Positions 35,225-48,488 of a stretch of DNA of 64,000 bases are shown one piece after another. Position numbers and translations under genes: made by a program. Under the pieces are notes generated by a model. The model was given only the letters and a program-made list of their open reading frames with translations. It had not been told where the DNA came from and did no database searches. Positions within the stretch are counted from its first letter, which is position 1. Each line of letters opens with the position of its first letter. Origin of the DNA: Cryptomeria japonica (taxonomy: Eukaryota > Streptophyta > Pinopsida > Cupressales > Cupressaceae); NCBI RefSeq assembly GCF_030272615.1, contig NC_081414.1, positions 819,526,396 through 819,590,395 of the forward strand, given 5' to 3'.

Positions 35225-35424
35225 TTAAAAATTATCACAGCCAGTAAGGCCTAAATCCTTGACTTTAGGTTCTAATTTCCAATGCACATGATTCCATGGC
35301 TTTATTCTCAACTTTCCCTCCAAAAACATGTCAATTGTCCTTTGTAGCTTGCATATCTTGAACAGTACATGCCCCAAAATGTCAACTTTAGAATACAAGT
35401 CAGCATTAGCCACCAAACGAAACT
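35225..35424 (-). other. Candidate exon of an unrecognised gene
   Basis: An acceptor-like TGACTTCTGTTTATAG precedes 60-odd open codons containing FRLVANADLYSKVDILGHVL, FKICKLQRTIDMFLEGKLRI and KPWNHVHWKLEPKVKDLGL. Composition is protein-like, without low-complexity bias. No clear donor site before the stop; family unknown. Confidence 0.28.
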
Positions 35425-37484
35425 CTATAAACAGAAGTCACTCAGTTAGTGGCCACAGTAATTAATGCACATCAGCCTTCTACCCTAAGTTACTGGTTCC
35501 AGTTCAGGTGTGGGTACGGGTATCAGAAACCAGTTTATATATATGTCTGTACATATATATAGTATAGAATAATGATACTAATAATTGCCAACGATAAAAT
35601 TATTTAAATAACTCATAATTTGCAAAAAATGAAAATACTGGTAAGTTCATAACTAAATGATTTATCAAATGTCAATACATAAAGAAAATTGCAATCAATA
35701 TTTAATTAATAATCTTCATATTGATATTCATAAAAAGCATCTTAGTCTAAGATTTGGTTCAATTTAACTTGAACCACAACAAGTTGGCCATTTACTGTAC
35801 AAGCTGCTTCATCTACAGATATTTTCTGGCAAGTTGTGCAACAATAATGTCCAAGTCAACACACTTAAGGGTTAGAGTGAAAAATTATATACAGAGGCAT
35901 TTTTTTTATAAAAAATGTTCCAAAAAAATAACTTTTCTCCTGTTTTTTTTGGGCAGTCCTTGGGTCCCCCTGGGTTCTTCCCAGGTTCGCCCAGGATCCC
36001 TCCCGGGTTCCCTGTGCCTGTGAGGGAGCCCACTAGGCAACCCGAACCAGACCAGAACCCAAACTGTACCCACACAAGTACCCAGGGGTTTTTAGAGCAA
36101 TCAGGTAACTTAGCTTCTATCCAAGTCCAAAATAGTAATAAACAGTAAGAGCTGAATTCATATCCAGTTCTAATTTCCAATGGCATGTCATTGACAACAG
36201 CTCATAAAAGGTAAGAACTAGTTTGGCAGTTCATGAAAGGTCTACAATCTGGCACCAGCATATTGATAGCCTTCAAGAGAAGGTGGCTCATTTAAAGTTC
36301 CAACCATTATGCCACATTGTTAACCATAAAGTGGTTTTGAACATATGTGATATTTCTGTTAAAAGGCAAATCAAGAAACCTAATTGAATATATTGACGTG
36401 ATTGCTCTATAGTCTATAATATGAAATAAGTACGTGCATGTTTATTTGGCTGAGGATGCCAAATTAACACATAATATGCATTAACAAATGGTTTTCCAAC
36501 CAGGAGATAGACAGAAATTTTCAATTAATAACAAATCTATATAATAACAAAAACATGCATTACTTGTAGACTACATAGAAATGAATGAAGTTCAGGTTGG
36601 TTTTCACATCCCAAGGCAAATAAGTTTTTGTCAAAACACTTGTGGATGCATTTTACTTGAAAATTCAGCTTCCAGAATTTAGTAACAAAGAATTGAAAAA
36701 ACATTATTAGCCTTATCATTTTTAGGCTGCATGACAGGAGGGTTTTCTGTGAAACGAAATCCTTTCTAAAAGCAAACATAATCAGTTCTTTTCAAGGAGG
36801 GCATATTACCAATGATTAATTCCAAGGTTTATCAAATACAATTAAACTTTAATTACATACAGATCATTTCTTCAAATTCTAAAATGAGAAGTAAATTGCA
36901 TAAAGCTTATAAAAACACTTCACCAAATGGCAAGTCTAAATGATCAGAACTGCATGTCGACCCATAATTAGATTTCATACAGTTATCATGGTGCTGATTG
37001 AGCACATATTACCAATAATTTTTCTTTACCAAGCAGGAGCTATGAAAGGGACCACAAAAATAAAACAATAAAAGATACCAAAATGGGGGGAGAGGGGTCC
37101 CAAAATGGATAACCCCTAGACATGCCAGATTTAGAGAGAAGCACCTGTGAAAGGAACTACAAATATAGGACAATAAAAGATACCAAAATGTGGGGAACGA
37201 GAAAACACAAAACAGCTGATCCCTAGACAGAGCAGATTATGAGAAGCACCTTAATTTTGGCCTGATGCTTACATATTTTTGTTGCTAAGTTCCAATTTAT
37301 TCGGAAAATGGTCAAAGCAAAATTTACCATAATACTCCATAAACATTCATATAAAATAATTGACCGCACCCATGTTGTTTCTCAGTCAAATCAAGAAACT
37401 AACAAAAAAAATGACGAATATTAAACACACTTGCAAAGTTTTGGGAAGTATGGGAACAGGATTATAAAAATTATAGGTTTAGGA
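35425..37484. other. Non-coding spacer with a GC-rich island
   Basis: Mostly AT-rich. At 35945-36085 there is an island of CCCAGG/GGGTTC-type sequence (CCTGGGTTCTTCCCAGGTTC, CCCGGGTTCCCTG) unlike its surroundings. It resembles in style, not in sequence, the GC-rich subterminal regions of the hAT elements at 53.8 and 62.6 kb. At 37060-37250 a ~100-bp segment is imperfectly duplicated (AAAGATACCAAAATG-GGGG). Confidence 0.4.
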
Positions 37485-38540
37485 TGTAGACACCTAAACT
37501 TCATCCTTACACTTTAATCAATTCTAATTCGTTATTCTTACACCACCTCCTGCACTGATTGATTAAATAAGACATTAAATTAATCAGGTTTCCCTCATCA
37601 GCTCCATTTATTAAATTAAACGACACTAACATTGATTAATTAATCAGTTTATTTAATCAGCTATACTAATGTCCATGATCCCCCCTTCATTCAGAAAAAT
37701 AAAATAAAACACATTTGTCAAAAATCCACATCATCCATTTATCTAATTTCAACTCCTAAGAATCCTAAATGAAATCAACATTTAATCTTAGCCATCCAAA
37801 TCATCAAATTAATCCTAGCCATCAAATTCCAAACAAATCACCAAATCCAAAATAAAATCAGCATTCAATCCTAGCCATCAAATAAATCAAACAAATCCTA
37901 GCCATTCATCTCCAATTATCTTCAATCCAAACTCAAATTAACTTTCAATCTCAACCATCCACAAAATCTAATCAATCCCAACCCTCTGTACACCCACTAC
38001 CTACATTAAATCCTCACCTACCTCTCAAATTCAAATTAGAATTCATCTCATGCAATCCTAGCCATCCGTCGGAAAACAATTTCAACCCATCATTTATCCT
38101 CATCAAATCTATAAAACCACCCTTCCACAAGCAATTTTAAAGAGATGAGAAGAATCCAATTAGGTACATGGTGCCACGTTGAAGACTCCCAAGAGCAACT
38201 CAAAACCAAGCACACACACACAGACTAGGTTTGTATTGGTTGTATGTTTTTCAATTCAAATTTGCATACTTAGTTTGCTCAATTGGAGGTAGCAATAAGA
38301 TTCAATTTTAGTTTTCTTTCATTGTTTTTCCCACTCCACATTCTAGCACACCCAATGGGACCACATCCCAAGCTAGATTGCACATTTTCAAAGTCAATTT
38401 GAGTGATTTTTCATAGGTTTTCCACATCCATTTGATGTTTTCTTCTCCTTTACACAAGTAGTCTATCAAACAACTAATCCTTTCTAGGTCATGGCATATT
38501 TGCATTGAATATCGGTGCACCTACACTCTAGCAAACAATT
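37485..38540 (+). mobile_element. Gypsy-type LTR (5' LTR of the 40.8-49.4 kb remnant)
   Basis: Begins TGTAGACACCTAAACTTC, the same terminus as the gypsy LTR at 6498. AT-rich palindromic sequence follows (TGATTAATTAATCA, about 37637), then repeated AATCCTAGCCATC motifs (37800-38070) and a TATA-like CTATAAAACC at 38109-38118. The stretch 37900-38335 is paralogous to 58910-59690, where a TRIM is inserted. The right end is uncertain because no primer-binding site was seen. The plus-strand gypsy coding remnants follow about 2.3 kb downstream. Confidence 0.5.
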
Positions 38541-40810
38541 GAAAATTAAAACCTCCCCTAGGGACGCAAGTGTTTTCTAGACTAACTTGGTTGTGGCATA
38601 GGTGTATTGGTTTTGGCATAAGAACCTTTAAGATTTTGTAAACCAGTTTAGCTTTTTGCACCAATTTGTGGCATGTACGAATCTGTCAGTTTTTTTGCAT
38701 TCTTTAATGTATATATCTCTAGAAATGCTTACTATTAATTGTTCATCTCAAGCACTCTATGTATCAACATATATGCAGTCTATGTGGGATATATGCTCTA
38801 TGCGACAAAGCATACCCTTCGGATTGGTTTTACTCTTCTTTTTTTAAGATCTTTCTTGCTAACGCTAACCCTTGTTGGTGTGTATCTTGATCATTTGTTC
38901 CATTTATTGACCATTTGTAGCAAGTTTGCCCATTTGAAGATAAATCCATGGTGATTGTACATTCATTTGTAAAAGATCAAAAGTCTAAAACCTCTTTCAC
39001 ACATCTTTAATTTCCTAAGGAATAATACTTTCTTGTGTGCTATGCTTGCTTTTATATTTGGCTTGTCTATTTGTGGAATAGGTTTGTGTATACTCTCCTC
39101 TCACATTGCAAGGCAATCTTGAGGATCAAAAGCAACCTTTTTGCTTGTCTCCTAAAAGAATCTTGGGTATGCTGCCTCCATGCACCTTTGGCCGACCTTG
39201 GAGATCAAAAGCAAGTCACCTTCTATATTTTTCCCTTTTAGCAGGCTTGGCTTGGATTTCATCACCAAGTGGCAACCCAAGCCCTTGCATTTGATTGAGG
39301 TGTATAAATTGTGAATACAACAATAGGCTCCTCCATTCAAAGTGCATTTGTCATTATTTACGATTGGGTTAAAGTAAATTTGTGGGCCTACAAAATCAAA
39401 CACTCACCCAAAATAAAATGGGAATTTTGTTTTGTTTGTCATGTCTTCCCCTTGTGTAAAAAAATTTTAAACCATCCAAATATTATTAAAAAAAAACTAA
39501 AAAGTTCAACCCTTTCACCCAAAAATCAGGTCACATTTTCAATATCACATGTTGTAACTAGGAACAAATATAGAACCAACACTAACATGAACTTGTGGAA
39601 GAGAACCTTCTCTCAAATGATAGAGTCCACATAGGATACAACCTCAAGAAGGACCAAGCTGCATGCGGTCCTTATATTAAAACCTTCACAAAACAAATAT
39701 GCTTACGAACAAGACGACCTTTATTTGCTTTGGACCAAGATGAGCCAAAATAGAGACAATCTACTTAGGCATCTTGTAGAAACGGAGCTAAGTTCCCCAA
39801 AAACTTCACCTTCACCAATGTCATGCACTGAGACCTTCATTAAACCCACTCCCAACAATCATGGCCATAATGGATGACCATACCAACAATCATGCTAAAC
39901 TTTGCAACGACCCCTTGAATAACACAAACCTTAATAATAGAGAAGCTAATGACGCCACACAGTAATACTTGTGGTAGAGGCCCTTCCCATCAAAATTTTC
40001 AAATTCCACCCCATTACAACATCCCACCATTACAATGGCATTCCATTCAATCAAGAATGGAGGGCAATGAAAAAGATCATCAAATGCTTGCAAGTTAGAT
40101 CCTCCAACCAACATAAAAGGTAGAAGTTTGAGGATTTGTGTCCCTATCCTCTTGACTAATCACTTCTCAAACACACTTCCCTTTTCTCTTTGTAATCCCA
40201 AGTTCAATAAATATAACAATGATTTCTTAATCTATCTTTTCCCAAGAAGACTAGATGGGCATGACCTTGAATAGTTCCTCCATTTGCCTAGAGGTCCCAT
40301 TGTGTCATTCCCAAATTTGGTAGAAAAATTTGTGAAACATTTCTCTTCCAACATAGAACACATACTCACCGTGATGGATCTATATAATACAAAACAAATA
40401 AACAAGAGCTTCTCTTCCTTTCTATAACAGTAGAGGAGCCTCTCAAGTAGGTTCCCAAGGCCATACCTTGAAAAACAACTGATCCATATCTTCATCACCA
40501 ACCTCAATCCCAAATTAGACTTTCATTTACAAGTCCATTGCATGGCCTCTGGCCTCCTTTGACAATATCATCGAAAAGGAGGTACAAATCAAAAAAGCTC
40601 TAATCAACAAAGGACTTGTAACGGTATGCACAAGAGACCAAACTCCAATAAGAAACCCAAAATCTTCATCTAAAACAAGAACGTGGTTGGTAAAAGAGTA
40701 ACAAATTCCAAGAACATTTGGGTAATATAGAACCACCCTAGTGTTACCATACTTAGGGACCAACCAAAACAAGAAATCAAAAAAAGCCAATATACACCCT
40801 AGTATAGCCC
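38541..40810. other. Probable gypsy leader or decayed gag, no supported gene
   Basis: Stops in all frames; no domain recognised. The position, between a plus-strand gypsy LTR and gag/protease remnants of the same strand, suggests untranslated leader and decayed gag. Confidence 0.4.
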
Positions 40811-41640
40811 ATGGAGGCAATGTTTTGCATATTGCTTAAAGTAAATATGACCACATTCTCGCCAACCAAGCCATTTAAAGAAAGTAAACCTAAGCTTGCT
40901 TGGTACAAGGATAATGAATATTGTAAATATCACAAATTCAAGGGCCATACCACCAACAAGCATATGAAGCTTAAAAACTACATCCAAGACTTGATCGATA
41001 AGAGAGGCATTGAAGTGGACAAACAAGCTTCATCCTCATTGCTTCATCCTCATTGAATGACCAAATGACAATTTATCAAGATCCTTTCCTAAAGCACGAC
41101 CAATTGTGATCCCCTTCCAAACCAAATCAAAACTAAGACACCTAAACTTGCCATATACATTAAGACCTCTAATAACTATAATTCTTGTTGGCAATATCAA
41201 ACAAGTTGATTATCAAAACAATACTATTAAAATCAGAACCCATCATTGTGTCGCAACCACATTACATGGTAGGGTCACCATTGAAAGGACACCTCTTCCA
41301 ATACAATCTCCTTGAACAACTTGAGAAAGACGGGACACACATCGATCCTAAATCTCCTCCGAATATCTAATGTGCATAAGGAGGTACTCAACAAGGTCTC
41401 ACAAAAGTCAAAGATCCCTCGTAACATTGTTCCTTAACACTGTCATACCCTAATTGGCCACCTATAATCCCCTCATCATCTCACTTTCAATGAGCAAGAT
41501 ATGCTATTCTCATATCCATTCCATAATTGCCCCTTACATATAGAGGCCATCATTGCATAACATAAATTTAGAAGAGTTCTTATTGATAATGGTTCTAGAT
41601 TGAATCTTTGCACCCTAACAGATGAACCTCCTTGGCTACA
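40811..41640 (+). pseudogene. Ty3/gypsy gag C-terminus and protease remnants
   Basis: 40890-41010 encodes WYKDNEYCKYHKFKGHTTNK followed by MKLKNYIQDLIDKRGIEV, homologous to the gag Cys/His cluster of the minus-strand gypsy gag (EYCEFHKSKGHKTGNCH) but with the last Cys lost. At 41235-41360 a relic equivalent to TTRRGKIT and LVEQLG is visible in two frames. At about 41563-41620 the frame reads KFRRVLIDNGSRLNLCTL, the retropepsin site with D-G-G-A changed to D-N-G-S. Related to, but clearly diverged from, the element at the left window edge. Confidence 0.8.
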
Positions 41641-42959
41641 TAAAAGAGACCTTCAATCTGCAAATAATCACAATTAAGGACTGATGATGCAAAAATGGGA
41701 TAAAAAGGAGCCATAAACTTGCTAATAGAAGCCAAGTCATTTGTACAATTAACCTTGTACCATGTTGTCCACCTTGTTATCCCCTAAACGTCCTCCTGGG
41801 ACACTTGGATCCACACCATGCTGACCCTCCCTTCCACATTACTACAATATTATAATTCTTTAATGAAGGCATTAAAGTCACCATCCTTGTTGATCCATGC
41901 ACCTTCCAGTATTTCCAAATGTTGGAAGCCCATTATCAAAAGGCTCATCTTTGTCAAAGTATCAAAATCCCCACCCCTATCAAAGACCAACATACCACAT
42001 CTCAACTTGATCCAAATGACCTTCCACCCTCATCCAACAACCCACATCCCAAAACTAAAATCAAGATTGCCAACACAAGTTGTCAGGAATAAGAAATTGA
42101 ATAGGACTTTCATTGGTGCACTCTTCGTATCATCTTATGGCCAACTTGACTGAAAATAAATCCCAAAGTACACCAAGTTACGATATGGTTCTTTGTGCAG
42201 CATCATCTTCTAGAAAATGAACACATCATGAGGTTCAACAATTCCTAGCTTCAACCTAAGGAAGAGCTTGCATCATGTTTTCAAACTAATGAATATCCTA
42301 TTGCCCTCAAAATGTGCAAGCATGTGAAATATTGAGGTAAGGGCCTTGGACTACATAAATAGTGGATCTTTGAACCTATCCAAGTCAACACCAATATAGC
42401 AATTAGGATACATATCATGGGCTGAGCAACTTGTCATTCTTAGTGAATCCTCTAGGACCAAAGGGGATGTTCCCTTTGATGTTGGAAATCAATGTCAAAA
42501 ATCCTCAAACAATAACCATATTAAATCCTAGCTGCCACTAACCTCTTTCCAAACTCTATGATCCTTGCAATCAATCTATCAAAGAAAACTCATCCACACT
42601 CCCCAAGGAAGATCTGGAAGACATGCAATAGATGAGGAACTCAATCTCCCGCTAGCACCTACATAGCTTCTAGATGGATCATCATTATTAGTTGAGGATG
42701 CCAATAATGTCAACTCAAGGATAGTGGATAATCCAAAGCTCACACAAATCACCACTACCATGAATCCTGAAGAAAAGGAAATACATGCCACCTCATTTGA
42801 GGAATATTTTGATTGTGTTTCCCTAGTCCTATGCCAATCTGCTAGGACTAGATCCTTCTCTAGTTGTACATCACATTGGCGTACAATTGGACCACAAGCG
42901 TATAACCCAAGCACAAGATGCACCCTAAATTTCCCTTCTAGACAAAGAAGAAATGTAAA

Positions 42960-43640
42960 AATTGAGGTAGGCTTCATCAACCCCGTTAATTAGTTTGAAT
43001 GGATCTCCAACATTGTACTAGTCAACAAAAAGACCAAAGCGATCCAATTTTATTTAACTTTTTGTGACGTCAATAAGGCACGCCACAAGGATGACTTTCC
43101 CTTGCCCAATATGGACATCATAGTCAACTCTATAGCAAGAGATGAAATACTCTCCCTCATGGATGGATTCTTCCATTACAATCAAATCCAAATAGCACCT
43201 AAAGATCAACACAAGACAACCTTTGTAACACCATGGAGAACATTTTGTTATCAAGTTATGTCCTTTGGGTTGAAGAACAGAGTAGCCAACTATCAAGTGA
43301 CTATGATTGTCATCTTCTATGACATGCTCTATCATGACGTCAAAGATTAAATGGATGACATATTGGTCAAAGCTAGAATGAGCTAAACATCCTACAATTT
43401 TATGACAATCCTTCAAGAACTCAAAGAATACAAGGTTCATCTGAATTTAAAGAAATGTGTATCTAACTAGCTTATAACAAACTACTAGGATGCATTGTCT
43501 CTTGACCATGTATTGAGGTTGATACTACAAAAGGGGAATACCTCTATCTCACAACCTCCAACAACTCAAATGCCTACAAGGGACACTAAAAGCTATCAAG
43601 AGGTTCATCGCTCAACTCACTAACAAGTGTCAACAATAAC
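42960..43640 (+). pseudogene. Ty3/gypsy reverse transcriptase remnant
   Basis: 43090-43350 reads DDFPLPNMDIIVNSIARDEI, LMDGFFHYNQIQIAPKDQHK, TTFVTPWRTFCYQVMSFGLK, the palm-finger region of gypsy RT, then a stop and MDDILVKA at about 43350, where the catalytic Y-x-DD box should be. A relic of the connection domain (LQQLKCLQGTLKAIKRFIAQ) sits at about 43555-43620, after several frameshifts. Coding homology then stops at about 43640 and resumes with integrase at 48.49 kb, so 43.65-48.48 kb is probably an insertion. Confidence 0.88.
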
Positions 43641-43649
43641 ATCAAAACT

Positions 43650-45688
43650 TACATAACCTTGCAATTTCGTGTTGTATTTTGCACTCACTTTGGCATTTAC
43701 ATTGTTGGTGCCAAACGTATAGCACTCATGTTGTTTCTCCTTTTTTTTGTGTTCCAAGTGTCTTGTTCATGCTTTTCCTAGCGCTTTGGACTTTTGTTTA
43801 GCCTAAATTGTTCAAATGCTACCATGTCATGCAAAGTGTTCAAAACTTTTTAGTTGTCGACAGTTGGTATCTCCGCCAACACTATCTTAATATGATGATT
43901 CAAGTTTAATGACCATTTATGGGTGTTTCAAATCTCATCATTCCTTTGGTTTTTGGCAAGTAACCTTATTGAAGAGACTCAAACCATCCCTTTGCTTTCC
44001 TCTTTGACTAAATTCAAACCTCTATTCTTCCACTCTATTACTATCTTGGCAATCATCTATCTCTGAAGCTCTCAGTTATAGAAATCTATGGAAGTTCTTG
44101 AAGCTTTCTTGTTATCAACTTATTCCCTTGTTGATATGTAGACTACTATTGTACTCTTCAATTTCATAGAGGTGTGGTAGCAACATTGCAACAAGCAGAA
44201 GTCTCCTTTGGCTCTAACCGAACTTTTGTGAGGTGCCATTGTTCTTGTGTCTAGTTCCAACTTCTTATTTTTCTCATTGTAGTTGTTATTGCATACCTTT
44301 GCGATTGTCTCATTGGCATTGAGGGATCATATACTTGCTCATTTGCATTTGTATTTCCATTACATTTAAATGGCTATGTGTTGATGTGTTTTTCATGCAC
44401 ATGCGAACACAGAATAAAATACCAAGGTATCTTATCCTCTCTTGAACAAAGTTTCCCCAAATGCTGAAGATTTCGCCTAAGGATCAATCGAGGCAACTCC
44501 AAGGTTCTTATATGTAGGGCCTCTAAGTGTGGATAAGCTCTTGCGGTATGATGTGATTTTGCTGGAATCACAAGAGGACTTACATTTGATGACCTGAGCG
44601 TCTGATTTACTTTGGATATCACTGGAATGTGGGTCTTTACTGATCCTTGATTTTTTAAAAAGGGAAAAAAGGACAAGGGCTGGAGAGGAATCTCTAATTC
44701 TAACACTAAGAATGTAGGAGCAATGGATGACCTTTGATGAAACTCTAACTAAGTCTTGCTTTGACATGCTATGATCATCTCCACAAGGTTAGTGCGATCT
44801 TCTAAGGATAGCTTTATGATGTTCAGATCACCGCTACAAGCATAGACATCGTCAAGTTGATGCATATCAATGAAGAAGCGATAATTGAAGTTAAGCTTAA
44901 GTTGAATAATTCCAATTAACTACGCAAGGCAAGTTTGCAATCAACAAACCACTAGTAGTATGGATATACAAATTTCACCATTGATCATGCAAATTCCTTC
45001 CATTCATCCAATAACATGAAATTAAATTTGAGAAGTATAGAGACCATGCAAATTGTCAAATCAACACAAAGAATTCACCATTCCTTCAATGAAGTTTACA
45101 TGTCTTTTGCAACAATGTCTTGACAACAATCTTTGCCTTCTCTTTCTACTCTACCCTAAAATGCTATCTACTATTGAGCTACTAATTATTGACCATCTCT
45201 CTTTTGCTAACTCCTAACTATTCTCTTTACAAATGAAGAGCCAAGGCTTTATATAGAGAGCCCTTTACAAATTGATGGCTCTGATTGACTTAGAATCAAT
45301 GGCTAGGATTACAAGATAGAAATTCTAATTAGGGTTTGTTATAACAAACTTCCTTAGCCAATGAGAAAATTACATTCAATGAGTGTGGACCAATAGGAAG
45401 CAGGGGTAGGTACACCGAAGTTTGTGTCGTCCCTATAGGTACATTGAATTTGGACATGTTGAGGTGGACCAATCCGACTGGAGAAAAAGGGACTGGGATG
45501 CCATCTTGTCTGACGTTTGTATCTTGGTTGATCCTCCTCTGTCCTTGATGCGAAGAATGATGTACCTCCTTGACTTCCATGTGCTTGATGAGGCTTCCTC
45601 ACTATCAAGTGTTCTTTCTCTGGTAACATGTCTCGCCTTGAAGTGTTGGTAATGTCATTCTTCTCTGTCATCATGTGGGTATTTTAGA
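43650..45688 (-). mobile_element. Inserted LTR-retroelement DNA (leader and LTR, minus strand)
   Basis: Interrupts the plus-strand gypsy pol. No coding frame is supported. A TATA-like TCTATATAAAGCC lies on the minus strand at about 45246-45258, with the hairpin satellite upstream of it (to the right). This is the order expected for U3-TATA-R-U5 on the minus strand. Exact LTR ends were not found. Confidence 0.4.
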
Positions 45689-47858
45689 ATGAAATTCGCT
45701 CATGATCCTCTCCAGGGACAGGCCCCATAATAAAATTCGCTCGGGACCCTTTGGAAGGGTCAGGAGCGAAATTTGACAAAGTTGCTCAATTAGACCTCAT
45801 TTCATCATTTCATAATCTTAAGCCTAGCCTTCAAACCTCTTCTCATCATGATCTCAAAATTAGCCCTTTACCTAGCTCAAACAAGGTGAAATATAGGAGT
45901 TTCAAAGGATTTCGCTCTAGACCCTTTGGAAGGGTCAGGAGCAAAATTCATGATTAAGACACAATTCCATCCCTTCCTTGCTCCAAATTGCTTCTCAAGG
46001 TAAGTATACATTAATCTTTGTTCCACCAATGCTTAGGAATTCACATTTTGGCGTTCATCATGAGCAAATTAGGTGATTTTGAGAATTTCACTCTGAACCC
46101 TCTGGAAGGGTCGGGAGCGAGATCCAAGATTTGCTTGTTTTCCTTCACCTGGATTCATTCTTCATACCTTGCTTTCCTTTGACTCTCAACTTTGGATCCC
46201 CCTCTCATGAAGACAACACTTGTTTGACCTCAAAATGGCTTGAAAGGAGAAATTTGCTCAAAATCATGGCCAGGACAGGACCCATTTAGGATTTAGCTCA
46301 AAACCTTCATTTTTGGTGGTCACAAGCCATTCAAAGGCATGCTTAATGACATCTTCAATCTTAATTCACCCTGATCCACACTTGGCTTGACACAAAATTG
46401 AGAGAAAAAGGAGATTTTGGGAATTTCTCTCTGGAGTCTGGACCCTTTGGAAGGGTTGGGAGCGAAATTCACATTCTAGGCTTGACTCTTCATCTCTTGA
46501 ACTCCAATCTCCATTGCAAAGTCAATATAAACCAACCCACCTTCAACCACACCATAGAAACTAAGGATTTCACCTTATCAAAGGGAAAAATAGGTGTTTT
46601 CAAGAATTTCGCTATGGACCCTTTGGAAGGGTCAGAAGCAAAATTCATGATTTAGGACAAAATCCTTCACTCCTTCACTTCTAATCACTTCCTAAGGCAA
46701 AAACATGTCAATCCACTTCCAAATATGCCCAAGGAACTAAAAGGTTGGCCTAAACTAGGAAGAAAATGAGGTTTATGGAGAATTTCGCTTTGGACCCTTC
46801 CAAAGGGTCCAAAGCGAAATTCCCAATCTTGGACAAAATCCTCACTTTTCAATGCTTTCATTCACTTCCTAAGGCAAAAACATGTCAATTTACCCCCACT
46901 ATGTCCAAGGAACAAGGCTTTTAGTCTAAACAAGGAAGAAAATAGTGTTTTCTAGGAATTTCGCTCTAGACCCTTTAGAAGGGTCAGGAGCGAAATTCAA
47001 GATTTAGGTTGATTTCACCATTCCATTGCCTCAAACTACCTTTCAAAGGCAAGTACACATCAAAATCTTCCCAACCATGCCTTAGAAGTCAAAGTCTTGA
47101 TCATAACAAGGAGCAAATAGGGTTTATGGAAAATTTCGCACTGGACCCTTTGGAAGGGTCAGGAGCGAAATTCATCCTTGAGCTCATTTCACACCTCCTT
47201 CCTCCTTTCCTTGCCTTGGATATAACTTCTCAAGACTTCTCCTATCATCATCAAGTCAACTTGCTCTCAAAGTGGCGTTTATTTCAAGGTCTTAGTGAGG
47301 AAATAAGGTCATTCAAGAATTTTGCTCTGGACCCTTTGGAAGGGTCAAAAACAAAATTCACATTTAGGCTCAAATCTTGACTTCATTTCCCGCATTTCCT
47401 TATCCAAACAAGTGCATTGCTCTCAAAAATGCATGGGACAAGGATTAGTTCATAGGTTTGGGCAAGGTAAAATGCCTTATGAAGGAATTCGCTTTGGACC
47501 CTTTGGAAGGGTCAGGAGCGAAATTGCTCTTCTAGGCTCAAATTGACTTCTCTTCCACTTGGCTTTGCCTTAGACTCAACCCTTGATCCCTTTCCTTGCC
47601 ATGTATGTCCATTGTTTGATGTCCTTAGTGAAGAAATAGGTATTTAGGGGAAATTCACTCTGGACCCTTTGGAAGGGTCAGGAGCGAAATTTGCAATTAT
47701 GCTCAAATTCCTTAATTTTCATCACTTCACTTTGTTTCACACCTCAATACTCTCTCAACTACGCCATAAGGACAAGGTTTATGAGGCAAATTAAGACTAG
47801 GATAAGATATATTAGGAAATTCGCTCTGGACCCTTTGGAAGGGTCAGGAGCGAAATTT
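45689..47858. repeat. ~175-bp satellite with a conserved 40-bp hairpin, about 13 units
   Basis: The core reads AATTTCGCTCTGGACCCTT, GGAAGGGTCAGGAGCGAAATT, an imperfect palindrome. Cores begin near 45733, 45908, 46083, 46421, 46604, 46780, 46956, 47131, 47317, 47485, 47650 and 47816, with a decayed one near 46250 and a partial one at 45689. Spacing is 165-186 bp. The unit at 46780-46822 is a perfect 20-bp stem with a 3-nt loop. Between cores the units share loosely conserved text (AAGGCAA.TACA.ATCAA, AACAAGGA..AAATAGG). Open frames across it repeat FALDPLEGSGAKF, a by-product of the repeat. Confidence 0.93.
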
Positions 47859-48488
47859 GTCTTTAGTCTCTCCGTCAAGATCCATATATGGAATATAACA
47901 TTTTTCTTATACTTTAAGTTGTATTCCATATATATTGTCAGGATGTTTGAGAGTGGTTTCAAACCTCCACGAGTTATAATGCAAAATCTAGATTTTGGAG
48001 GATTCTTCAATTTTCCAAACTTAGTCAAATTTCAAGATCAGGATGACATTCCAGACAACGCCAAATTTCAGGACATTTGAGGATCAGGATGACATTCTAG
48101 ACTTCTTAAGGCGAGTTCGCTCTGTCCTTGATGTAAGGGATGGGACCTAGGAGGACATTATGCATTCAATCAAGGTTTGATTTAGCAACTTGAAGCGCGA
48201 CCAGATGTACACAAAAAAACACCCTAGGAATGATCTAAACAACCCCTAATCACTGAATTGACCTGACCTCTTGAGGAGATCCACCTAACTCAAGCAGAGC
48301 CTGCTATCCTAATGAGCCCCCTGGCGACCCTTCAATGCAAAGACTAATAGCCAAGACCAAGCAAACTAAACTAACCCTAGAAAGCAAAAAGGTAGGGGTC
48401 CCCATTTGCAATGGAGCGATGTGTGAATACGTCACAACACTATGGCATAGTCATTTCCTTTACATTGCATTCTTGCAATTCTATATTA
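47859..48488. other. Spacer after the satellite, no gene
   Basis: A further degenerate half-core (GAGTTCGCTCTGTCCTTGA, about 48113) suggests the array once extended this way. Otherwise nothing recognised. Confidence 0.4.

Noticed and set aside
35945-36085. GC-rich island as another hAT terminus
   Set aside because: I found no paired inverted ends or 8-bp duplication around it.
47009-47380. Open frames repeating FALDPLEGSGAKF as a repetitive protein
   Set aside because: The peptide repeat is the translation of the hairpin satellite core. Spacers carry stops, and frame is kept only over a few units.
45689-47858. CRISPR-like array (palindromic repeats with spacers)
   Set aside because: Units are ~175 bp, spacers are related to each other, there are no cas genes and the DNA is clearly plant.
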